A stretch of 64,000 bases of DNA, from positions 127,863-191,862 of the forward strand of contig QFPK01000005.1 of the NCBI GenBank assembly GCA_003248865.1, given 5' to 3'. A model generated the notes under the pieces. The model saw nothing but the letters and a program-made list of their open reading frames with translations, made no database searches and had not been told where the DNA came from. Made by a program: the position numbers and the translations under genes. Positions 18,501 through 24,336 of the stretch are shown here, piece by piece. The stretch comes from Sphingomonas sp. Its GTDB lineage: Bacteria; Pseudomonadota; Alphaproteobacteria; Sphingomonadales; Sphingomonadaceae. The first letter of the stretch is position 1, and each line of letters starts with the position of its first letter.

Positions 18501-18982
18501 GCGACCGGACGACCGCGAAATATGATCTGAACACATTCCAGATCTTCGCGGATGCCGGTTACAAGCTGAACATCGGTCTGGAGCCGTTCTTCCAGCTCGC
18601 CTATGTCGATGTCTCCAACGGCGGCTTCTCGGAATCGGGCGGCACTGCTGCGCTTGACGGCTCCGGCGGCGCCAACTTCTGGCTCACCCAGCTCGGCACC
18701 CGCTTCGGCTTCGGGCTTGGTACAGGGATTGCCCTGAACGGCTCCATCGGCTGGCGCCACCTCGCCGGAGGGGACCGCAACACGCCGGTTACGATGGCGT
18801 TCGGGGCTGGTCCGTCGTTCGATATCCTCGGCGCCTCGCTCGCCAAGGATTCCGCAGCACTCAGCCTCGCCGTCGGCGGCAGCATCGGCAAGAACCTCTC
18901 GATCGACCTTGGCTACAGCGGGGTCGCCGGAAAAGGCTTCTCCGACCATGGCGTCCGGGGCTCGCTGACCTTCCGCTTCTAG
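15566..18982 (+). CDS. Type V autotransporter with IgGFc-binding-like N-terminal domain
   Basis: An 1138-residue surface protein. Residues 1-26 are a Sec signal peptide (ending GTASA). Residues about 90-400 resemble the IgGFc-binding domain: short repeated beta units such as GYFLSRQSATTDM, YVVAGYQNIY and ATEDNTEVRVNG. A Pro-rich hinge (PPPDPVDPPPPG) near 413 leads to passenger repeats of the PATR type (GFAKTGIGTLVLSGLNTYSG near 555). From about 870 to the end is a 12-strand autotransporter barrel (WIHGYGSWASIS, GYVGYNAFGFNARAGLAYQW) that finishes with Phe, as needed for Bam insertion. The ATG at 15566 is chosen because the signal peptide begins there. Ligand binding is inferred only. Confidence 0.87.
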   Translation: MKRLKSTTAILAVATALACSGTASANTLYFQMNPNYQGLGQRQVFIFGQANSTGTVTGGNGFSQDFDLGSEGFAIITLPNADELTANVVQSLGFRVSSEAAVSGYFLSRQSATTDMTYLIDGERLGTNYVVAGYQNIYPDQMSVQATQDGTVVTFTPKNSTAFQVTLNAGETYMYQASTNLSGSSIVADKPIAVFSGNQCTNIPTGVSACDHIVEQMPSVDQLSSSYLLAQTPRTGTLGNVMRVIATEDNTEVRVNGAVVATLAAKGDYYEGRVAGGVELVASAPVLVAQYLIGQGQAGVNTDPAMTIVPGSDQWLKSYVFATPSGTANFPTDFVSIVIQTSSLGSLTIDGAVADGTLFNPLGSTLYSYGNIDVSAYSGPFSISADTPFQLLLSGFDSYDSYFTYGGAAFAPGASPPPDPVDPPPPGIDVYWDGDGAGSADNGNVDGGSGILTADSVNLTLENGATNNVLPESATVIFEGTPGTVTIDDVDGPLSFAGLRFGVDGYVLTGDNFALAAEGTPVINVAGEVGEGGTTAYVATIQNVITGTQGFAKTGIGTLVLSGLNTYSGGTNVQQGTVIGNSTTFGTGSVNVSSGATVIFNQTTAGSFSQGLGGAGNFVKAGAAALILGGANSFSGSALVQQGLLQVSGFVGGGSFSVASGGILGGTGTVGSTVVQSGGRVAPGASIGTLTVSGNFTQSTGSFYDVELNSLGVSDLLDISGTATIEPGATLTVTKLDTAQTLLGTSYLVLTADGGRTGTYSNITGNTRVSAFINLVPVYTATDVWLTASKTRAFAAAGLTPNQIAAAGGADHAGNGALYNAILYLQTDAEAQAAFDSISGEIHASLRGITLEDSRFVREAMINRTVGEREPSKALWIHGYGSWASISNDGNAAQLKRDIGGFFLGGEMVSDSGLIVGAVTGYGKGDVQVDGRLSSADTSDAYLGGYVGYNAFGFNARAGLAYQWRDVKTTRQVGFTGFSDRTTAKYDLNTFQIFADAGYKLNIGLEPFFQLAYVDVSNGGFSESGGTAALDGSGGANFWLTQLGTRFGFGLGTGIALNGSIGWRHLAGGDRNTPVTMAFGAGPSFDILGASLAKDSAALSLAVGGSIGKNLSIDLGYSGVAGKGFSDHGVRGSLTFRF

Positions 18983-19067
18983 GGGCCGCATCCGGCGGCT
19001 TGTTTCCAATAGCCGCTTCCAGCGGCCGGCAACTTCCGGGCCCACACCCCAAGCGGGGCCAGGGGGC

Positions 19068-19101
19068 AAGAGCCAGCATCGCGACGGCGTTGCTGGCTCT
19101 T
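19068..19101 (+). terminator. Hairpin after the autotransporter
   Basis: Perfect 11-base arms AAGAGCCAGCA (19068-19078) and TGCTGGCTCTT (19091-19101) around a 12-base loop lie about 85 bases after the autotransporter stop. There is only a short T/C tail, so termination is plausible but may need Rho. It separates the autotransporter from the lactate dehydrogenase gene. Confidence 0.5.
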
Positions 19102-19180
19102 CGCACCTCCGGACACTGTCACGCCGGATGCCCCCACATTGAATGATTGTGCCGCCCGCCCGCCTCGCTAGATTTCGCCG

Positions 19181-20353
19181 ATGCGCCTCAGCGATTGCCA
19201 CAATGTGCAGGATTTCAGGCGGCTGGCGAAGCAGCGGCTACCGGGCCCCGTATTCCACTATATCGACGGCGCCGCCGACGACGAGATCACCAAGGCCCGC
19301 AACAGCAGCGCCTTCGACGATGTCGATCTGCTGCCCAATGTGCTGGCGGGCGTGGCCGATGTGGACATGTCCGTCACCGTGCTCGGCCGCAAGCTGGCGA
19401 TGCCGCTGTTCCTCAGCCCCACCGCGCTGCAACGGCTGTTCCACTGGCAGGGGGAACGCGCGGTCGGCCGCGCCGCCTCGGCCTTCGGCACCTATTTCGG
19501 CGTCTCCAGCCTCTCCACCGTCAGCCTGGAGGATATCGGCCGCACCGTCAGCGGCCCCAAGATGCTCCAGCTCTATGTCCACAAGGACGAGGGGCTGAAC
19601 CGATCGCTGGTGCAGCGCGCGCAGGGCGCCGGTTTCGATTGCCTCACCCTCACCGTGGACACCATCGTGGGCGGCAACCGCGAACGCTGCCTGCGCACGG
19701 GCTTCACCAGCCCGCCGCGCTTCACCGCCTCCAGCATCTGGGAATATGCGACCAAGCCCGGCTGGGCGCTCAACTATCTGTTCCGCGAACGCTTTTCCCT
19801 TCCCAACCTCGAAGGCCATCTGCCGGAAGGCAGCCAAAAATCCATGTCGGTCGCGGATTATTTCACCCGGATGCTGGACCAGACTCTGGACTGGAAACGC
19901 GCAGAGGCGATCCGCACCAGCTGGGGCGACCGCCCCTTCTGCCTGAAAGGCGTGATGAGCGTGGAGGACGCGAAGCGCGCCATCGACATCGGCGCCACCG
20001 CCATCATGGTCTCCAACCACGGCGGCCGCCAGCTCGACGGCAGCCGCGCCCCGTTCGACCAGATCGCCGAACTCGCGGACGCAGTGGGCGACCGCATCGA
20101 GATCATCTGCGACGGCGGCATCCAGCGCGGCACCCATGTACTGAAGGCGCTGGCGGCGGGCGCGCGGGCCTGCTCCGGCGGCCGTCTCTATCTCTATGCG
20201 CTGGGCGCGGCCGGCGAACCGGGCGTTCGCCGTATCCTCGGCAGGCTGCAGGATGAGATCGAGCGCGACATGAAGCTGATGGGCATCACCCGCCTCGACC
20301 AGCTGAACCGCAGCAAGCTCCGCTCCAGACGAGGACATGTCAAAAATATTTGA
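19181..20353 (+). CDS. FMN-dependent alpha-hydroxy acid dehydrogenase (L-lactate dehydrogenase type)
   Basis: A 390-residue TIM-barrel flavoenzyme. It starts CHNVQDFRRLAKQRLPGPVF followed by HYIDGAADDE, the usual opening of LldD-like proteins. Substrate and FMN motifs are SPTALQRLFHWQGE near 84, LQLYVHKDE near 128, LTVDTIVGGNRERCLRTGF near 155, SNHGGRQLDGSRAP near 277 with the catalytic His, and CDGGIQRGTHVLKAL near 309. It oxidises L-lactate or a related 2-hydroxy acid to the keto acid, passing electrons to quinone. The C-terminal coding end overlaps the first palindrome of the next operon, so its message end contains that operator. Confidence 0.92.
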   Translation: MRLSDCHNVQDFRRLAKQRLPGPVFHYIDGAADDEITKARNSSAFDDVDLLPNVLAGVADVDMSVTVLGRKLAMPLFLSPTALQRLFHWQGERAVGRAASAFGTYFGVSSLSTVSLEDIGRTVSGPKMLQLYVHKDEGLNRSLVQRAQGAGFDCLTLTVDTIVGGNRERCLRTGFTSPPRFTASSIWEYATKPGWALNYLFRERFSLPNLEGHLPEGSQKSMSVADYFTRMLDQTLDWKRAEAIRTSWGDRPFCLKGVMSVEDAKRAIDIGATAIMVSNHGGRQLDGSRAPFDQIAELADAVGDRIEIICDGGIQRGTHVLKALAAGARACSGGRLYLYALGAAGEPGVRRILGRLQDEIERDMKLMGITRLDQLNRSKLRSRRGHVKNI

Positions 20354-20355
20354 CA
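20338..20355. promoter_or_regulatory. Operator-like palindrome 1 (TGTCAAA-N4-TTTGACA)
   Basis: Seven-base arms TGTCAAA and TTTGACA separated by four bases. It overlaps the stop codon of the dehydrogenase gene and lies 58 bases before the start of the membrane protein/XRE operon. A second palindrome of the same design lies 42 bp downstream centre to centre, the length of four DNA turns. Confidence 0.6.
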
Positions 20356-20375
20356 TGCGCTGACCCTTCGCCCAT

Positions 20376-20401
20376 TTCGTGTCGAAGATTTTCGACACGA
20401 A
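20376..20401. promoter_or_regulatory. Operator-like palindrome 2 (TTCGTGTCGAA-N4-TTCGACACGAA)
   Basis: Perfect 11-base arms (20376-20386 and 20391-20401) around GATT. The inner 18 bases have the TGTCRAA-N4-TTYGACA form of palindrome 1. It ends 11 bases before the ATG of the membrane protein, so a bound regulator would block transcription or initiation. The natural candidate is the XRE regulator encoded by the second gene of the operon. Confidence 0.65.
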
Positions 20402-20412
20402 GGGATTCGCCT

Positions 20413-20850
20413 ATGTTCCCCCCAGACGCCTCGTTCCGCGAGAAATCAGCGCTCGCCATGCTCATTCTCTGGCTGCTCGTCACCGCCTTCTACATCGTGG
20501 AAATGGCGCCCTGGCGCTGGACGATGCACAGCATCCACGCCCCCATGAAGCCCTTCGTGGTCGCCACCATCGCCATCATCATCGGCTCGATCGTCGTGCA
20601 GGCGGTGCTGGGCGCCCGCGATCCGAAAGAGGCTTCCGCCCCCGCCGACGAACGGGAACGCCCCATCCTCGACAAGGCCAGCTCATGGTCCGGCACGGTG
20701 CTGGGCGTCGGCTGTGTCGCCTCAATCCTGCACTATCTCCAGCACGGCAGCGGAGACCTGCTGTTCCACACCATCTTCCTCAGCCTGATCCTGTCCGCGA
20801 TGTCCGAGTTCGCCTTCCAGCTCTGGCTGTTCCGGCGTGCTTCGCGATGA
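20413..20850 (+). CDS. Four-TM membrane protein partner of an XRE regulator
   Basis: A 145-residue protein with four hydrophobic segments at about 13-30, 45-68, 92-107 and 118-138. Between segments 2 and 3 is a charged loop with DERERPILDKASSWSG, which resembles the loop of DUF2178-type integral membrane proteins that pair with small XRE regulators. The ATG at 20413 has AGGGA upstream. Its stop overlaps the start of the XRE gene as ATGA. The function of such pairs is unknown; a membrane sensor that controls the regulator, or a target under its control, are both possible. Confidence 0.75.
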   Translation: MFPPDASFREKSALAMLILWLLVTAFYIVEMAPWRWTMHSIHAPMKPFVVATIAIIIGSIVVQAVLGARDPKEASAPADERERPILDKASSWSGTVLGVGCVASILHYLQHGSGDLLFHTIFLSLILSAMSEFAFQLWLFRRASR

Positions 20851-21062
20851 CGAAGCGCCCCCCCATCACCAACCGGGTGAAGGAATATCGCGAGCGTCAC
20901 GGCGGCCTCACCCAGGCCCAGCTGGGCGAGGCGGTCGGCGTCACCCGCCACACCATCATCGCCATCGAACAGGGCCATTATTCCCCCAGCCTGGAAACTG
21001 CCTTCCGCATCGCCCGCCTGTTTGGGGCCGGGGTGGAAGATCTGTTCGGCTGGGACGGATAG
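20847..21062 (+). CDS. XRE-family transcriptional regulator
   Basis: A 71-residue protein that is little more than a helix-turn-helix of the Cro/CI type: NRVKEYRERHG, LTQAQLGEAVGVTRHTIIAI near 22-41, EQGHYSPSLETAFRIARLFG near 42-61, ending VEDLFGW. It belongs to the compact YgzD/PhdA-like group where the HTH begins close to the N-terminus. Coupled by ATGA to the membrane-protein gene. Autoregulation through the two TGTCRAA palindromes upstream is likely but not proven. Confidence 0.9.
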   Translation: MTKRPPITNRVKEYRERHGGLTQAQLGEAVGVTRHTIIAIEQGHYSPSLETAFRIARLFGAGVEDLFGWDG

Positions 21063-21134
21063 GGCTGGCGAAGCCGCAGCCGCCCGGCTAACCCTTGCCC
21101 CCTGCAAAACAGGGCCACGAAAAGGGAAGTGCCG

Positions 21135-22331
21135 ATGCGCAAGAGAGTCTGGATACCGGCCCTGCTGCTGATCCTGCTGGCCGCCGGTTTCGGCTTCCTG
21201 CCCGGCTGGCTGGAAGGCCGCACCAACAAGGTGGACGGCCTGCCGCTGATCCCGGTCTCGGCCGAGGCCAAGGCGCTGCACCGCAGCCTGCGCATCGTCG
21301 ATCTCCACTCCGACACGCTGCTGTGGAACCGCAATATCCTGCACCGCGCCAATCGCGGTCACGAGGATCTGCCCCGGCTGCAAGAAGGCAATGTCGCGCT
21401 CCAGCTGTTCTCCTCCGTCACCAAGTCCCCGCGCGGGCAGAATTACGATGGCAACAGCGGCGACACCGACAATATCACTCCGCTCGTCATCGCCCAGCTG
21501 CAGCCGCTGCGCACCTGGTCTTCCCTGCTGCAACGCTCGCTGTTCCACGCCGAAAAGCTGGATACGGCCGTCGATGCTTCGGGCGGCCAACTGAAGAAGG
21601 TGGAGGACGCCGCTTCGCTTGATGCGCTGCTCGCGGCCCGCGCCGGCGCCGGAACCGACAAGGCGGGCGCAGGCGGCGGCGGCCCGGTCGGCGCCATGCT
21701 CACCATCGAAGGTCTGCAGAATCTGGAAGGGGAGGCGGGCAATCTCGATGCGCTTTACGCCGCCGGCTTCCGCATGGCGGGCCTCACCCATTTCTTCGAC
21801 AATGAACTGGCCGGCTCCATGCACGGCATCTCCAAGGCCGGGCTCACCCCGCTCGGCCGCGAGGTGGTGCGCCGCATGGAGGACAAGGGCATGATCGTCG
21901 ATGTCGCCCACCTCTCCCACGCCGGGCTCGCGGAACTGATCCGCATCGCGCGCCGCCCGCTCGTCTCCAGCCATGGCGGGGTGCAGGCGATCTGCACCAC
22001 CAACCGCAACCTGTCTGACGAAGAGATCCGGGGAATCGCCGCCACCGGCGGCCTGATCGGCATCGGCTATTGGGACGGCGCCATCTGCGGCACCGATCCG
22101 CGCATGGCCGCGAAATCGATGAAGCATGTGCGCGATCTGGTCGGTATCCAGCATGTCGCGCTGGGCTCGGATTACGACGGCGCCACCACCGTCCGCTTCG
22201 ATACCAGCCATCTGGAACAGATTACCCAGGCGCTGGTGGATGAAGGCTTCACCCGGGAGGAAATCCGCGACGTGATGGGCGAGAACGCCCTGCGTGTGCT
22301 GCGCGCCGGAATCGAACCGCTAGCGCCCTGA
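21135..22331 (+). CDS. M19-family membrane dipeptidase
   Basis: A 398-residue dipeptidase of the renal dipeptidase family. An N-terminal hydrophobic helix (VWIPALLLILLAAGFGFLPG) anchors or exports it. The metal motif VDLHSDTLLW lies near 56, LTIEGLQNLEG near 191 gives the bridging Glu, and VDVAHLSHAG and PLVSSHGG near 254-280 give the His ligands; GSDYDGATT near 343 is conserved. It cleaves dipeptides using two zinc ions, probably in the periplasm. The ATG at 21135 has AGGGAAG upstream; a GTG two codons earlier is a weaker option. The 3' end overlaps the convergent J-domain gene by 12 bases. Confidence 0.92.
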   Translation: MRKRVWIPALLLILLAAGFGFLPGWLEGRTNKVDGLPLIPVSAEAKALHRSLRIVDLHSDTLLWNRNILHRANRGHEDLPRLQEGNVALQLFSSVTKSPRGQNYDGNSGDTDNITPLVIAQLQPLRTWSSLLQRSLFHAEKLDTAVDASGGQLKKVEDAASLDALLAARAGAGTDKAGAGGGGPVGAMLTIEGLQNLEGEAGNLDALYAAGFRMAGLTHFFDNELAGSMHGISKAGLTPLGREVVRRMEDKGMIVDVAHLSHAGLAELIRIARRPLVSSHGGVQAICTTNRNLSDEEIRGIAATGGLIGIGYWDGAICGTDPRMAAKSMKHVRDLVGIQHVALGSDYDGATTVRFDTSHLEQITQALVDEGFTREEIRDVMGENALRVLRAGIEPLAP

Positions 22332-22922
22332 GGGCGACCGCCCGCCGGCGCTTTCGGAGCCCGGCCGCCCGAAGGTCGTGCTGGCTTCCAGATGCGTATA
22401 GGCCTCGGTCAGCGCAGTGAAACGCGCCTCATGCTCCCGGCTGCCCTTGTTGGCATCCGGGTGATAGCGCCGTGCCAGCTTGCGATAGACCGCCTTCACC
22501 TCGGCCAGCGTCGCCGTCTCGGGCAGGCCCAGCTTCGACAGCGCCTGCCGGTCCTCCCGGCTCAGCGGGCTTTGCGCTTTCGCCTGTGCGGTGGTTTTCC
22601 AGCGCAGCACGCCCAGCGCATCGTCCACCCGCATCTCGCCGTTGGCGGCATTGTGGGCGAAGGCGCGGGTTTCCCGATCCCATGTCGGATAGGGCGTCTG
22701 CGCGTCCCAGATGGCGTCCTCGCTCATCCCCTCGAAGTAATTCCACTTCGCGTTGAACTCGCGCACATGTTCCAGGCAGAAATATTGCCACTCCGGCGGC
22801 CCGGAAGGCGCGGCGAAGCTGCTGCCCGGCCGCCGCACCGGCGCACGATAATCCCCCGCTTCGTCGCACCCTTCGTGCGCGCAGGCCTGATTTCCCGGAA
22901 ATGCGCCGCCCTTCGCCTTCAT
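22320..22922 (-). CDS. J-domain protein of the CobS-associated type
   Basis: A 200-residue protein from the ATG at 22922, which has AGGGAAC upstream; another ATG at 22952 would add ten residues. The N-terminal half has paired Cys (CAHEGC near 13-18) and FCLEHVREFNAKWNYFEGMS near 49, a likely zinc site. The C-terminal half is a J domain, with KAVYRKLARRYHPDANKGS and the HPD tripeptide near 159. Such proteins recruit DnaK. In many alphaproteobacteria this gene lies between bolA and cobS; here bolA is divergent next to it and cobS lies 7 kb away. Confidence 0.88.
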   Translation of the reverse strand: MKAKGGAFPGNQACAHEGCDEAGDYRAPVRRPGSSFAAPSGPPEWQYFCLEHVREFNAKWNYFEGMSEDAIWDAQTPYPTWDRETRAFAHNAANGEMRVDDALGVLRWKTTAQAKAQSPLSREDRQALSKLGLPETATLAEVKAVYRKLARRYHPDANKGSREHEARFTALTEAYTHLEASTTFGRPGSESAGGRSPSGR

Positions 22923-22984
22923 GCCCGTTCCCTGAACGCCAAAACCCTCCATATAGGGGCTGTATCAGCTTGCGGGAGGTCGTG

Positions 22985-23251
22985 ATGGGTGCCGTGAAAG
23001 AGGAAATCGAACTCCGCCTGCGGGAGAATTTCTCGCCCACGCATCTGGAGGTGATCGACGACAGCGCGAAACACGCCGGCCATGCCGGGCACGACCCGCG
23101 CGGCGAAAGCCATTTCACCGTCGAGATCGTCTCCGTCCGGTTCGAGGGGCTGAGCCGCGTCGAACGCCAGCGCGCCGTCAACCGAGCGTTGGCCGATCTG
23201 CTGGTGGAACGGGTGCACGCGCTGGCGATCCGGGCGTCAACCCCAGGCTGA
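22985..23251 (+). CDS. bolA: BolA-family protein
   Basis: An 88-residue BolA fold protein. It starts with MGAVKEEIELRLREN, followed by the strand LEVIDDSAKHAGHAG, a basic turn HDPRGESHFTVEIVS, and ERQRAVNRALADLL with the family RHRxV-like helix. BolA proteins bind Fe-S clusters together with monothiol glutaredoxins and affect stress response and cell shape; some bind DNA. The ATG at 22985 has a perfect GGGAGG box upstream. It is transcribed away from the J-domain gene across about 60 bases, so both promoters share a short region. Confidence 0.92.
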   Translation: MGAVKEEIELRLRENFSPTHLEVIDDSAKHAGHAGHDPRGESHFTVEIVSVRFEGLSRVERQRAVNRALADLLVERVHALAIRASTPG

Positions 23252-23260
23252 CGGCCGCCC

Positions 23261-24220
23261 ATGGCCGCAGGGCAGCCGCTCTGCTACGCTCCGCCCGTGA
23301 GTATCCGTAACCACGGCACAGGTCATGCCCTTGCGTCACGCGAAATGGCCATCCTGCTTGCCGTGGCCGATGCCGGCAGCATCCGCCGCGCCGCTTCCGA
23401 TCTCGGCCTGACCCCGGCCGCCGTCAGCAAGACGGTGCGCGGCGTCGAGGCGCGTCTGGGCGCCGCCTTGTTCGAACGCACCGCTGGCGGCATGGCCGTC
23501 GCCGAGGCCGCCGAGCCGCTGCTGAAATCCGGCCGCAAGGCGCTGATGGAATTGTCCGCCGCAGAGGCCGGGTTCCGAAGCCGGTCGGGCACCATCGCCG
23601 GGCAGATCCGCATCGGGGCGGGCCCTTTCCCCGCCGCCTCCGTCGCCCGCATCCTGGTGCCGGAAGCCAAGCGGCGGCTGCCCGACGTCCGCCTCTCGGT
23701 GGAACTCGGAACCGCCGAGGAACTGCTGGCGGGCCTCCAGCGCGGCCGGCTCGATCTCGCCATCTGCCATCTGGAGGATGTGGCGCTGCCGCCGGGCTTC
23801 CGCGCCCATGTGATCCAGCGGCTGCACTCGGTGATCATGGCCCGCCCCGATCATCCGCTCGCCGGCGTCGCCGCGCTGCCGCCCGCCCGCCTCGCGGGCT
23901 ATGGCCTCGCCTGCTTCCACCCCTACGGCCGCTTCCTGCGCTGGTATCACGCTGAAGTTGGGGCAGAGGCAGAGATCGGCTTCATCGGCTCTGATTTCGA
24001 CCTTCTGGCCGAGGCCGTCGCCCAGTCAGACCTGCTGCTGCTCTCCTCGCGCAGCCTCGCCGTGGTGCTCGCCCGCTCGCACGGCCTCGCCGCGCTGGAC
24101 ATCGCCTGGGCGGGCTTCTCGCACGACGTGAACATCATTCAGCCCGAACCGCCGGCCTCTCCCGCCGCAGTCGCCGTGATCGGCCTGATGGACGAAACCC
24201 TGCGCCAGTGGGAAGCCTGA
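23261..24220 (+). CDS. LysR-family transcriptional regulator
   Basis: Up to 319 residues. The helix-turn-helix is near 28-85 (REMAILLAVADAGSIRRAAS, LGLTPAAVSKTVRGVEARLG, LFERTAGG), followed by the substrate-binding domain starting SGTIAGQIRIGAGP. The ATG at 23261 gives a 27-residue leader; a GTG at 23297 is an alternative start closer to the usual LysR length. The gene lies 116 bases before the alkylsulfatase gene on the same strand, and a GTCAACC-AAA-GGTTGAC palindrome lies between them, so it probably controls that gene. Confidence 0.9.
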   Translation: MAAGQPLCYAPPVSIRNHGTGHALASREMAILLAVADAGSIRRAASDLGLTPAAVSKTVRGVEARLGAALFERTAGGMAVAEAAEPLLKSGRKALMELSAAEAGFRSRSGTIAGQIRIGAGPFPAASVARILVPEAKRRLPDVRLSVELGTAEELLAGLQRGRLDLAICHLEDVALPPGFRAHVIQRLHSVIMARPDHPLAGVAALPPARLAGYGLACFHPYGRFLRWYHAEVGAEAEIGFIGSDFDLLAEAVAQSDLLLLSSRSLAVVLARSHGLAALDIAWAGFSHDVNIIQPEPPASPAAVAVIGLMDETLRQWEA

Positions 24221-24227
24221 GCCCGGC

Positions 24228-24244
24228 GTCAACCAAAGGTTGAC
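24228..24244. promoter_or_regulatory. Palindrome GTCAACC-AAA-GGTTGAC before the sulfatase gene
   Basis: Perfect 7-base arms around three A residues, starting 8 bases after the LysR stop and 93 bases before the sulfatase start. The spacing suits a regulator site for the downstream promoter; LysR boxes often have a T-N11-A dyad, and a TCAACCAAAGGTTGA core fits that form. It could instead be a short RNA hairpin. Confidence 0.45.
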
Positions 24245-24336
24245 ACTGACGCAACCGCGACAGGCCTATTCCCCGCTTCCCACCCCCGGGTAGCTGGCCG
24301 GCGCGACGCAAGCCGCGCGCAGCAGGGGAGGAATGC

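Noticed and set aside
16637..19201. An 854-codon open frame on the minus strand opposite the autotransporter
   Set aside because: It is a mirror of a repetitive GC-rich coding sequence; the plus strand has signal peptide, repeats and barrel in the right order, while the minus frame shows only Arg/Gly/Ala-rich composition and no domains.
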